Shown: positions 17,436 to 25,860 of the stretch, in pieces
Layout of the letters: every line of letters starts with the position of its first letter
Numbering within the stretch: the first letter of the stretch is position 1
Source of the DNA: Marilutibacter chinensis
GTDB lineage: Bacteria > Pseudomonadota > Gammaproteobacteria > Xanthomonadales > Xanthomonadaceae
Length of the DNA stretch: 64,000 nt
Reading direction: 5' to 3'
Assembly: GCF_021725675.1 (NCBI RefSeq)
Contig: NZ_JAKJPO010000004.1
Span: 186,001-250,000 of the forward strand
Notes under the pieces: model-generated
Told to the model about the DNA's origin: nothing
Databases searched by the model: none
The model's input: the letters and a program-made list of their open reading frames with translations, nothing else
Translations under genes and position numbers: made by a program

Positions 17436-19202
17436 TCAGCCTGCTGTCTTCGGCCTCACCGCGACATGCACCTCGGCCAGCTGCGCATCCGGGATCGGCG
17501 ACGGCGCGCCGGTCATCAGGCACTGCGCGGTGGTGGTCTTGGGGAAGGCGATCACGTCGCGGATCGACTCGGTGCCGGCCATCAGCGCGGCGATGCGGTC
17601 GATGCCGAACGCGATGCCGCCGTGCGGCGGTGCACCGTACCTCAGCGCGTCGAGCAGGAAGCCGAACTTGGCCTGCGCCTCTTCCGCGCCGATGCCGAGC
17701 AGCTCGAACACCGCCGACTGCATCGCGGTGCGATGGATGCGGATCGAACCGCCGCCGATCTCGTTGCCGTTGAGCACCATGTCGTAGCCGCGGCTGACCG
17801 CGGTTCGCGCGTTCGCGCGCAGTCCGTCGACGTCGTCCACCGCCGGCGCGGTGAACGGATGGTGCAGGGCGACGTAGCGGCCTTCCTCGGCGTCCCATTC
17901 GAACATCGGGAAATCGGTGACCCACAGCGGCTTCCAGCCGGCCTCGACCAGGCCGAAGTCCTTGCCGGCCTTCAGCCTCAGCGCGCCCATGAAGTCGCTG
18001 ACGGTCGCGTACTGGCCGGCACCGAAGAACACGATGTCGCCGTTGCCTGCTCCGACGTGTGCGACCAGCGCGGCGAACTGTTCATCGCCGAAGAACTTGG
18101 CGATCGGCGACGACACTTCGCCGGTTTCCGACAGTTTGATGTAGGCCAGCCCGCGCGCACCGTACTTGGCGGCGTGGGCGGCGTACTCGTCGATCTGCTT
18201 GCGGCTCAGCGTCGCGCCACCCGGCACGCACAGCGCGCAGACGCGTCCGCCGTCGACACCGGCCCAGTCGGTGAACACCTTGAACTCCGAACCTTTCACC
18301 TGCGCGTCGACATCGACCAGTTCCAGCGCGATGCGCAGGTCGGGCTTGTCCGAGCCGTAGCGGCGCATCGCTTCTGCATACGTCATGCGCGGGAATTCGC
18401 CGAGATCGACGTCGATGACCTCCTTGAACACCTCGCGGATCATCGCCTCGGTGGTGTCCTGCACGTCGCGTTCGGAGACCCAGGCGAACTCCATGTCGAG
18501 CTGGGTGAACTCGAGCTGGCGATCGGCACGCAGCGCCTCGTCGCGGAAGCAGCGCGCGATCTGGTAGTAGCGGTCGAAGCCGGCCACCATCAGGATCTGC
18601 TTGAACAGCTGCGGCGACTGCGGCAGCGCGTAGAACTCGCCCGGGTGCATGCGCGCCGGGACCAGGAAGTCGCGCGCGCCCTCGGGCGTGGCCTTGGTCA
18701 GGATCGGGGTTTCGATGTCCTGGAAACCGCGCGCGTCGAGCCAGCGCCGCAGTGCCTGGACGAGCTTCGTGCGGGTGCGCATCTTGCGCTGCATCTCCGG
18801 AGTGCGCAGGTCGAGGTAGCGGTACTGCAGGCGGATGTCCTCGCCCGGGTTCTCATGGGCGTGAAACGGCAGCGGCTCGGCCTTGTTGAGCACCTCGATG
18901 CGGCGCGCGACGACCTCGACCTGGCCTGTCTTGATCTTCGCATTCGGCGATTCGCGGCGGCGCACCTCGCCGGTCACGTGCAGGCAGTCCTCGTAACCGA
19001 CCTTGGCGGCGGTCGCGATGACCTCGGCATTGCCTTCCACGCCCTGCTCCGGCTCGGCGACGACCTGGACGATGCCCTCGTGGTCGCGCAGGTCGATGAA
19101 GCACAGGCCGCCGAGGTCGCGGGCAACGTCGGCCCAGCCGCACAGGGTGACGGTCTGGCCGATCAGCGATTCGTCGATCAGGCCGCAGAAGTGGGTACGC
19201 AT
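17436..19202 (-). CDS. aspS: Aspartyl-tRNA synthetase
   Basis: Class II synthetase charging tRNA-Asp (or also tRNA-Asn if non-discriminating). From the ATG at 19202 (MRTHFCG...) the product is 588 residues, the bacterial AspRS length. An N-terminal anticodon-binding OB fold is followed by class II motif 2 in [19 protein letters not shown] (about residues 215-235), the bacterial insertion (GAD) domain in the middle, and motif 3 in [13 protein letters not shown] near the C-terminus. Upstream of the start is the repeat-rich gap, then the FmdB-type gene on the same strand, an adjacency often seen in proteobacteria. Confidence 0.97.
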   Translation of the reverse strand: MRTHFCGLIDESLIGQTVTLCGWADVARDLGGLCFIDLRDHEGIVQVVAEPEQGVEGNAEVIATAAKVGYEDCLHVTGEVRRRESPNAKIKTGQVEVVARRIEVLNKAEPLPFHAHENPGEDIRLQYRYLDLRTPEMQRKMRTRTKLVQALRRWLDARGFQDIETPILTKATPEGARDFLVPARMHPGEFYALPQSPQLFKQILMVAGFDRYYQIARCFRDEALRADRQLEFTQLDMEFAWVSERDVQDTTEAMIREVFKEVIDVDLGEFPRMTYAEAMRRYGSDKPDLRIALELVDVDAQVKGSEFKVFTDWAGVDGGRVCALCVPGGATLSRKQIDEYAAHAAKYGARGLAYIKLSETGEVSSPIAKFFGDEQFAALVAHVGAGNGDIVFFGAGQYATVSDFMGALRLKAGKDFGLVEAGWKPLWVTDFPMFEWDAEEGRYVALHHPFTAPAVDDVDGLRANARTAVSRGYDMVLNGNEIGGGSIRIHRTAMQSAVFELLGIGAEEAQAKFGFLLDALRYGAPPHGGIAFGIDRIAALMAGTESIRDVIAFPKTTTAQCLMTGAPSPIPDAQLAEVHVAVRPKTAG

Positions 19203-19297
19203 GGAGACTCCGGACATGGGCCGCAATTGGGACGCGGAAAGCCGGGTAGTTTAACGGCACGGCCCACGTGGGTGTTTTTTCGGCTTCGGATTTGAAC

Positions 19298-19672
19298 GGC
19301 GCCCTGTCCGGGTATTGCTCCCCGGCTCGGTCGTATCCATCCATGGCCCGGCTCGCCGCCGCCGGCCCGCTACGCGGTCCGGCCCGGTGTAGCGCGCCGG
19401 GCGTTCGCACGGGCTGCACAGCAGTGCTGCGCAAACAGCCCGAGCTCACCCATGGCCGGCTGTACGCAATACCCGGGCAGGACATCGCGTCGGCGCGTCA
19501 TTTCCATGACTTCGGAACGAAAGGCGGGTCGCAATCTCACGAAGTGGGGAACAACAGGCGCCCGTGCGGCGTCAGGAGCGGGTATTGCGGATAGCGGCCC
19601 AGGGATGGGCGGCGTCGGCGAGTCAGGCAGGATGTCCGACCAAGCCGGGGAGCAATACCCGCTTCGGGCGCC
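19298..19672. repeat. Four alternating copies of a GGGTATTGC motif bounded by 30-bp inverted arms
   Basis: The 515-bp gap between aspS and the FmdB-type gene holds no convincing gene but has ordered repeats. CGGGTATTGC occurs at 19309-19318 (+), 19466-19475 (-), 19579-19588 (+) and 19652-19661 (-), so orientation alternates. The outer copies lie in 30-bp arms, 19298-19327 and 19643-19672, which are reverse complements except for about four central bases. Together they could fold as one large hairpin or mark the ends of a roughly 375-bp non-autonomous element. No flanking target duplication is obvious by eye. Confidence 0.6.
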
Positions 19673-19717
19673 GCTCCATCCGGAGCCAGCAACGCACCCG
19701 CTCGAAAGCAGGCAAGC

Positions 19718-20047
19718 CTACCCGCCCGCCTTCGCTTCGGTCTTGGCGGGAGCAGTCGGCCTGGACTCGGTGGGTTTCGATTCCGCGGGTTTCGATTCCG
19801 CGGGCTTCGACTCCGCTGGCTTCGACGCCCCGGCATCGCCGGCCAGGTTGCGCTTCCTGTCGCCGTCCTTCTTGAAATCGGTCTCGTACCAGCCTCCACC
19901 GGCCAGGCGGAACTGCGGCGCGGTCAGCTGGCGCCGCACGCCGGCGTCGCCGCAGGCCGGGCATTGGCTGGGATCGGCATCGGAGAGCTTCTGCAGGCGG
20001 TCGAAGCTGTGGCCGCAGGCGGCGCATTCGAAGGCATAGATCGGCAT
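19718..20047 (-). CDS. FmdB family zinc ribbon protein
   Basis: Small putative regulatory protein. From the ATG at 20047 the 109-residue product starts MPIYAFECAACGHSFDRLQK. It carries two CxxC pairs (Cys8/Cys11 and Cys29/Cys32), a zinc ribbon typical of FmdB proteins, and the QFRLAGGGWYETDFK segment typical of the family's end. The last 30 residues are low-complexity: a PAESK unit repeated three times, then PTESR and a Thr/Ala/Lys tail, encoded by 15-bp tandem repeats. Function is unknown; the tail is likely disordered. Confidence 0.88.
   Translation of the reverse strand: MPIYAFECAACGHSFDRLQKLSDADPSQCPACGDAGVRRQLTAPQFRLAGGGWYETDFKKDGDRKRNLAGDAGASKPAESKPAESKPAESKPTESRPTAPAKTEAKAGG
19771..19830. 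repeat. 15-bp tandem repeat, four units, inside the FmdB-type gene
   Basis: Units at 19771-19785, 19786-19800, 19801-19815 and 19816-19830 have the pattern GGGTTTCGATTCCGC with a few changes. They encode the PAESK repeats of the C-terminal tail. In-frame unit number could vary between strains by slippage. Confidence 0.85.
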
Positions 20048-20214
20048 GGCGGGTCGGACTACCGGTGGAAGGGCCTGATGGAGCGGCTGGGGCGGGGCCG
20101 GGCGGCCGCGCCCGGCGCGATTTTTGGGGGCGGATGGGGAGCTTTCAAGGCGCCGATGAGTGTCGCCGACACGGCGGACGACGTGTCGCGGACGCCCGCC
20201 CTTCATGAACGCGA

Positions 20215-20250
20215 TCAATATTGCTGATTTTTCAATCTGTTAGGATACCG
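20215..20250 (+). promoter_or_regulatory. Candidate promoter for the MFS-ggpPS operon
   Basis: A sharply AT-rich stretch in a GC-rich background, 50-90 bp upstream of the MFS start. TTGCTG at 20221-20226 could act as a -35 box, with GATACC 17 bp later or TAGGAT at 20241 as the -10. Neither match is strong, so the composition is the main evidence. Confidence 0.3.
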
Positions 20251-20301
20251 GGCTTGTCCGAAAGAACCGGATCAGAGGTATCAGATCGGAACCACCGGAC
20301 C

Positions 20302-21585
20302 ATGATCGCGACCGTCCGCCCCCTGGCCGCGCTGCTCGCAGGCGTGGCCTTGCTGCTGATGGGCAGCGGCCTGCTGGGCACGCTGCTGGCGGTGCGTGGG
20401 CGGATCGAGGGCTTCGACGACCAGACCCTGGGCCTGGTGATGTCGGCCTATTTCGTCGGTTTCTTCCTCGGCACCTACGCCGCGCCGGGGCTGATCCAGC
20501 GGATCGGCCACATCCGCGCGTTCGCGTTCTACGCGGCGCTGAGCGCGGCGACGGTGCTGCTGCACGCGATCTTCGTGACGCCGTGGGCATGGGGCCTGCT
20601 GCGGCTGCTGACCGGGATCGCGCTGGTCGGCCTCTACACGGTGATCGAGAGCTGGCTGAACGTGCAGGCGCCACCGACCCAGCGCAGCCAGGTGTTCGCG
20701 ATCTACATGGCGGTGAACCTGCTCGCGCTGGCCGCAGGACAGTGGTTGGTCGGGATATCCCCGCCGGCCGGCTTCGTGCCGTTCAGCCTGGTCGCGGTCC
20801 TGGTCTGCCTGGCGGCGCTGCCGGTGACCGCGAGCCGGATGATCCAGCCGGAGCTGCCGGCGATGCCGCGGCTGGCATTGAAAGCCCTGTTCGAAGCCGC
20901 CCCGGCCGCCACCATCGGCGCGCTGCTGGCCGGGCTGGCGATGGGCGGCTTCTGGGGTCTGGCCGCGGTCTATGCGACCCGGATCGGGCTCGACCTCCAG
21001 GGCGTGGCCCTGCTGATGAGCATGACCATCATCGGCGGCGCGGCCCTGCAATGGCCGATCGGCCGCCTTTCCGACGGCGGCGACCGCCGTACCACGCTCG
21101 CGGCGATCTGCGCGTTGGCGGCCGGCGTTTCGGTCGCGATGACGCTGCCGGCCGGCGGCTCGGGGCCGATGCTGTACGGGCTGTTCTTCCTGTTCGGAGG
21201 GCTGGCCTTCGCGATCTACCCGATCTGCATGGCCCACCTGCTCGACCACCTGCCGCCGGAAGACACCCTGTCGGCGGGTAGCAGCCTGCTGCTGCTCAAC
21301 GGCGTCGGTTCGGCGATCGGGCCGGCGATCGCGGGCGCCGCGATGACCCGCTTCGGACCGGAGGCGCTGCCGGGATTCTTCGCCGCGATACTCGGGCTGA
21401 CCGCGCTGATCGCCGGCGGCCGCCGCCTGCTGCGCCGGCGCGACCTCGAGAGCCCTGCCACCTTCCATGCAATGTTGCGCACGACGCCGTCCGCCTTCGA
21501 GCTGCTGCCCGACGTGCAGACCGAGAACGAAGGTGACGCCGTGCGCCAATCCCCGCACATCACCCCCACCAAGGAAAACCGTTGA
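20302..21585 (+). CDS. MFS transporter, YcaD-like
   Basis: Twelve-helix major facilitator protein, 427 residues from the ATG at 20302 (CCGG just upstream). It shows the MFS loop motif in the N-terminal half (GLIQRIGHIRAFAF after helix 2) and the equivalent GRLSDGGDRRTT in the second half. The last about 40 residues are a polar cytoplasmic tail. It overlaps the following gene by 4 nt (TTGA), so translation is coupled. In Stenotrophomonas rhizophila a YcaD-type transporter gene is linked to the glucosylglycerol-phosphate synthase gene and implicated in osmolyte handling (recalled literature). That makes glucosylglycerol transport the best guess here; unproven. Confidence 0.85.
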   Translation: MIATVRPLAALLAGVALLLMGSGLLGTLLAVRGRIEGFDDQTLGLVMSAYFVGFFLGTYAAPGLIQRIGHIRAFAFYAALSAATVLLHAIFVTPWAWGLLRLLTGIALVGLYTVIESWLNVQAPPTQRSQVFAIYMAVNLLALAAGQWLVGISPPAGFVPFSLVAVLVCLAALPVTASRMIQPELPAMPRLALKALFEAAPAATIGALLAGLAMGGFWGLAAVYATRIGLDLQGVALLMSMTIIGGAALQWPIGRLSDGGDRRTTLAAICALAAGVSVAMTLPAGGSGPMLYGLFFLFGGLAFAIYPICMAHLLDHLPPEDTLSAGSSLLLLNGVGSAIGPAIAGAAMTRFGPEALPGFFAAILGLTALIAGGRRLLRRRDLESPATFHAMLRTTPSAFELLPDVQTENEGDAVRQSPHITPTKENR

Positions 21586-23951
21586 CCCAGGAAACAAGAC
21601 AAACCGCAGAAACCCAAGCGCTTTCTTCCATCCCGCCCGAGGGTGCGCAGACCTCCGGCCGGCTGCCGAAGCTGATGCTGGCCACCGACCTCGACGGCAC
21701 CTTCCTGGCCGGCAACGCCGAGCACCGCCAGCACCTGTACCGGCTGGTCGACCGCCACCCCGAGATCCGCCTGGTGTTCGTCACCGGCCGGGGCCTGGAG
21801 GCGGTGATGCCGCTGCTGTCGGACCCGACCCTGCCGCGCCCGGACTACGTGATCTGCGACGTCGGCGCGACCGTCGTCGACGGCCACAGCCTGCAGCCGG
21901 TGCAGCCGCTGCAGGCCGGCATCGACGCCCGCTGGCCGGGCGAACACGCGGTCGCCGATCTGATCGACGACTTTCCCGGCCTCGTCCGCCAGGACGTGCC
22001 GCAGGAGCGCCGCTGTTCGTACTTCTGCGACCCCAAGGCGCTGAAGCGGATCCGCGACGACGTCGAGGCCGCCGCCGCCACTGTCGGCTGCTCGGTGCTG
22101 TACTCGGCCGACCGCTATCTCGACATCCTGCCGCCGGACACCGACAAGGGCCGCACCCTGGCCGCGCTGGCCGGTCAGCTCGGCATTCCGCATGCGCGGG
22201 TGCTGGTCGCCGGCGACACCCTCAACGACCTGTCGATGTTCACCGCCGGGTTCCAGGGCGTGGCGGTCGGCGAATCGGAGCGCGCACTGACCCGTGCGAC
22301 CCGCCAGCTGGCCAACGTGATGCATGCGAAGGCGCCGGGTTGCGGCGGCATCCTCGAGGCGATCCGCCATTTCAAGCTGCTGCCGGAAGAGGAACTGCAG
22401 CTGAGCACGCCGGCCTCGCTGAAGTTCGGCAAGTCGGAGCTGGTGATGGTCTACCACCGGCTGCCGTACGAGGAGTACGTCGAGGACGGCCGGCTCAAGC
22501 GTCGTCAGCCGCGTTCGCCGAACGGCATCATCCCCAGCTTGCTGGGCTTCTTCTCCGGCGGCCGCAAGGGTTCGTGGGTGGCCTGGAGCATCGACGACCC
22601 GAAGTCCGGCCTGCCGTTCGAGACCCACACCACGGTCGACACCGAGCTCTATCCCAACCTCACCGCCGCCCGCGTGCGGCTGGCGAAATCCGAGGTCGAC
22701 GCGTTCTACAAGCGCTTCTCGAAGGAAGCGTTCTGGCCGATGCTGCATACGTTCTGGGAGCGCGCGCGCTTCCGCGAGGAGGACTGGAAGACCTTCCTCA
22801 AGGTCAACCGCAAGTTCGCCGAGGCCGCCGCCGCCGAGTCCGCGCACGGCGCGACCGTGTGGCTGCACGACTACAATCTGTGGATGGTGCCGGCGTTCCT
22901 GCGCGAGATGCGCCCGGACCTGAAGATCGCGTTCTTCCACCACACCTACTTCCCGTCGGCCGACGTGTTCAACGTGGTGCCGTGGCGCCGCGACATCCTC
23001 GGCAGCCTGCTGCAGTGCGACTACATCGGCTTCCACATCCCGCGCCAGGTGGAGAACTTCGTCGACGTGGTGCGCGGGGCGATGCCGATCGAAACCGTCT
23101 CGCGCGAAAGCTGTGCACCGCGCTTCCTGACCTACGGTTGCGCGGTCGGCCTGGACCGCATGACCACCGCGATCCGGGTCGGCGATCGCCAGATCGCGCT
23201 CGGCGCCCATCCGATCGGCACCGACATGGGCCGCATCCGCGGCGTGCTCGCGCGCGAGGACGTGCGCGAACGCATCGACCGGATCCGCGAGGAATTCCGC
23301 GGCCGCAAGCTGGTGCTGTCGATCGAGCGCCTGGACTACACCAAAGGCACACTGGAGAAGCTGCTGGCGTTCGAGCGCCTGCTGGAGGACCGCCCGGACC
23401 TGCGCGGCACCGTGACCCTGCTGATGGTCTGCGTGCCGGCGGCGCAGGAGATGACCGTCTATCGCCAGTTGCAGACCCAGATCGAACAGGCGGTCGGCCG
23501 CATCAACGGCCGTCACGCGCAACTGGACTGGACACCGGTGCGCTTCTTCGCCCGCGGCCTGCCGTTCGAGCAGGTCGTCGCCCACTACGCCGCGGCCGAC
23601 GTGATGTGGATCACGCCGCTGCGCGATGGCCTCAACCTGGTCTCGAAGGAGTTCATCGCCGCGCATGGCGTGGAGGACAGCGCTGGAATCCTGGTGCTTT
23701 CGGAGTTCGCCGGCGCCGCGGCCGAGCTCAAGGGCGCGGTGCTGACCAACCCGCACGACCCCGCCGACCTGATGCTCGGCCTGCAGCATGCGCTGGCGAT
23801 GCCGGCCGACGAGGCCGAGTCGCGTCAGCGCCAGTTGTTCGACATCGTCGAGCGCTACGACGTCGAGCGCTGGGGCCGCGAGTTCCTGGAGGCGGTCGAA
23901 GCCGCAGGCAGCGGCCTGCGCCGGCACGTGTACGAGCTGGAGCGGGACTGA
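21582..23951 (+). CDS. ggpPS: Bifunctional glucosylglycerol-phosphate phosphatase/synthase (GgpPS-type fusion)
   Basis: A 789-residue fusion. Residues about 30-280 form a HAD phosphatase domain with motif I DLDGT (Asp36, Asp38), motif II VTGR and motif IV GDTLND (211-216). Residues about 290-780 form a GT20 retaining glycosyltransferase like trehalose-6-phosphate synthase and GgpS (WLHDYNLWMVPAFLR, FFHHTYFPSADVFN, GFHIPRQVENF, SIERLDYTKG, and LRDGLNLVSKEF near the end). A phosphatase-first fused GgpPS making the osmolyte glucosylglycerol from ADP-glucose and glycerol-3-phosphate is known from Stenotrophomonas and Pseudomonas. A trehalose-type role is not excluded by sequence alone. The start is a TTG at 21582 overlapping the previous stop, with AAGGA 6 nt upstream. 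The next in-frame ATG (codon 32) would cut into the HAD strand. Confidence 0.85.
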   Translation: MTQETRQTAETQALSSIPPEGAQTSGRLPKLMLATDLDGTFLAGNAEHRQHLYRLVDRHPEIRLVFVTGRGLEAVMPLLSDPTLPRPDYVICDVGATVVDGHSLQPVQPLQAGIDARWPGEHAVADLIDDFPGLVRQDVPQERRCSYFCDPKALKRIRDDVEAAAATVGCSVLYSADRYLDILPPDTDKGRTLAALAGQLGIPHARVLVAGDTLNDLSMFTAGFQGVAVGESERALTRATRQLANVMHAKAPGCGGILEAIRHFKLLPEEELQLSTPASLKFGKSELVMVYHRLPYEEYVEDGRLKRRQPRSPNGIIPSLLGFFSGGRKGSWVAWSIDDPKSGLPFETHTTVDTELYPNLTAARVRLAKSEVDAFYKRFSKEAFWPMLHTFWERARFREEDWKTFLKVNRKFAEAAAAESAHGATVWLHDYNLWMVPAFLREMRPDLKIAFFHHTYFPSADVFNVVPWRRDILGSLLQCDYIGFHIPRQVENFVDVVRGAMPIETVSRESCAPRFLTYGCAVGLDRMTTAIRVGDRQIALGAHPIGTDMGRIRGVLAREDVRERIDRIREEFRGRKLVLSIERLDYTKGTLEKLLAFERLLEDRPDLRGTVTLLMVCVPAAQEMTVYRQLQTQIEQAVGRINGRHAQLDWTPVRFFARGLPFEQVVAHYAAADVMWITPLRDGLNLVSKEFIAAHGVEDSAGILVLSEFAGAAAELKGAVLTNPHDPADLMLGLQHALAMPADEAESRQRQLFDIVERYDVERWGREFLEAVEAAGSGLRRHVYELERD

Positions 23952-23972
23952 TTGATCGCGCGGCACGCGCGC

Positions 23973-24067
23973 AGCCCGGGTAAGCGGAGCGCACCCGGGG
24001 CCTTGCGGCGGCGCGACGGCTCCCCGGCAAGGCCCACGCCTTCATCGGCATGGGCCTTGCCCGGGCT
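23973..24067. repeat. Composite hairpins between convergent genes (REP-like, possible terminator)
   Basis: Between the ends of ggpPS and the symporter gene lie two strong inverted repeats. The first is CCCGGGT (23975-23981) pairing with ACCCGGG (23993-23999). The second is GGCAAGGCCCA (24026-24036) pairing with TGGGCCTTGCC (24051-24061). GCCCGGG-type ends recur at both borders. Such GCCCGGGTAAGCG...CACCCGGG hairpins are dispersed in xanthomonad genomes. No T-run follows, so they may stabilise 3' ends rather than terminate by themselves. Confidence 0.55.
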
Positions 24068-24081
24068 ACGATGTTGTCAGT

Positions 24082-25720
24082 TCACCAGAACGCCAGCACC
24101 AGAACCGCCGTCAGCACCACGACGAGGGCGACGCCCCGGCGAACCGCAAGCGGTACCCGCGGCGCCTTCGACACGTCGACGACGTCGAGCTGGCCGGCCC
24201 GCGGCCTTGCGGTGCTCGCCGCCTGCCACAGCACCGCGGCCAGCAGGGTCAGCGCCAGCAGTACGCCGGCGACGATGGTGAAATGCACGTGCAGCCAGCC
24301 GAGCTGGGTGGCGACGAACCAGGCCGCGCTGATTGCGTGTCCGGTGACCAGCGCCCGCAGCGCCGGGCCGGCGGCGAGCCGCTTCCACCACAGGCCGAGC
24401 ACGAACACCGCCACCAGCGGCGGGGTGACGTAGGCGAAGGTCTGCTGCAGGTAGGCGAACAGGCCGGGGAAATGGTCGATCATCGGCGCCCACGCCGCGG
24501 CCAGCGCCATCAGCAGCAGGGTCGTGACACGGCCGATCCGGGCCAGCGCGCGGGTGTCGAGCCCCGCCCGGCTCCTCCTGCTTAAATGAGGCTCGATGAA
24601 GTCGAGCGTGATCAGGGTCGATGCCGAGTTCAATGCGGAGTCGACGCTGGACATGATCGCCGCCAGCAGCGCGGCCAGCACCAGCCCGGCCAGCCCGACC
24701 GGCGCGTACTCGGCCAGCAGCCGAGCGAACACCTCGTCGCCGCGCTGCAGGTCCGGCAGCAGCGGGGGGGGGCGCGCGCCCCGCCGCCCCCACACCCCCC
24801 CCCCCCCCCGCGGCGCGGCGCGGCCGGGCCGGCAGCGGCGCGCGGCCCCCCCCCCCCGGCAGCACCATCAGCAACAGCGGCAGCAGCTTCAGCACCGCGG
24901 CGAGGATCGCGCCCTTGCCGGCCGCATCGACACTGCGCGCGCCCAGCAGCCGCTGGCTGACGTACTGGTTCATCGTCCAGTAGAAGAACCCCAGGATCGG
25001 CAGGCCGATCAGGGTGCCCAGCCACGGCAGGTCTGGATCGTCGAGCGGCCGGATCAACGACAGGTGGTCGGCCGGTACCGCGGCGGTGACCTTCGCCCAC
25101 GAGTAGTCGAACTCGGCGAACACCAGCATTGCCAGCACCGCCGATCCGGCCAGCAGCACGACCGACTGCAGCACGTCGGTGTAGACCACCGCACGCAACC
25201 CGCCGGCTGCCGTGTAGACGCCGGCGAACAGCGCGATCGCGACGATCGTCTCGACCAGCGGCAGCGCCGGGAAGAACACCTTCAGCACCACCGCACCGGC
25301 GTACAGGCTGCCGGCGGTGTCGAGCACGATCGACAGGAACACGCTGACCGCGGACAGGTACTTGCGCAGGCGCGGATCGAAACGCCGCTCCAGCAGTTCG
25401 GGGATCGTGGTCAACCGGTTGCCGAGCAGCACCGGCACGACGAACAGCGCCGAGAACAGCAGCACCAGCGCCGCCATCCATTCGTAGTTGGCGACCGCGA
25501 TACCGGACGACCAGGCCGCGCCGGGCAGTCCGATCAGGGTCGTCGACGAGATGTTCGACGCGAACAGCGAGAGTCCGACCACGCCGGCACCGAGGGTACG
25601 GCCGGCCAGGAACAGCTCGTCCGAATCCGGGCTGCGTCGCGACACCCGCGCGCAGACCACGATCACCACCACCACGTATGCCGCCAGGACGACGTAATCG
25701 AGCGTGTGCAGCGCCCCCAT
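24082..25720 (-). pseudogene. Sodium:solute symporter (SSS family), interrupted in this sequence
   Basis: The N-terminal half (ATG 25720 down to about 24860) encodes helices 1-8 of an SGLT-like sodium:solute symporter, from MGALHTLDYVVLAAYV through ILAAVLKLLPLLLMVLPG. The C-terminal half resumes in another frame at about 24761 (LLPDLQRGDEVF...) with the conserved APVGLAGLVLAALLAAIMSS and SALNSASTLITLDF segments, and ends at 24082. Between them lies about 96 nt of G/C homopolymer-like sequence that does not resemble the family and shifts the frame. Without it the protein would be about 515-525 residues, the expected size. Either the gene is truly broken or the sequence is wrong here. Substrate unknown (sugars, myo-inositol or similar are typical). 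Confidence 0.8.
24762..24857. other. T-free G/C homopolymer tract inside the symporter gene (suspected artefact)
   Basis: This stretch contains runs of nine G, sixteen C and twelve C, no T and only a few A. It replaces what should be a short loop of a conserved transporter. Neighbouring coding sequence on both sides is normal. The composition and the frameshift fit a sequencing or assembly error better than a biological insertion, but an expanded repeat cannot be excluded from one sequence. Confidence 0.7.
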
Positions 25721-25799
25721 TCCACCTTCCGTGCACGAACCGCCTTTTACCGAAACACGACGCGGTGCGTTTCGTCAAACCCATGCCCAGCGGATGCGG

Positions 25800-25850
25800 G
25801 GCTGCCGTCGTCCGCCGCCGGGCGATTCGCCGAAGCGGACGACGGCAGCC
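25800..25850 (-). terminator. 16-bp perfect inverted repeat downstream of the CPA2 antiporter gene
   Basis: Arms at 25800-25815 and 25835-25850 (GGCTGCCGTCGTCCGC and its exact complement) are separated by 19 nt and begin 11 bp after the antiporter stop. The stem is strong but no T-run follows on the minus strand. It may act as a 3' stabiliser or a factor-dependent terminator between the antiporter and the symporter gene. Confidence 0.5.
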
Positions 25851-25860
25851 GGTCAACCGG

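Noticed and set aside
20281-21597. 438-codon minus-strand frame opposite the MFS gene
   Set aside because: Translation is Gln/Arg/Asp-rich without domains, and the plus-strand frame encodes a full MFS protein.
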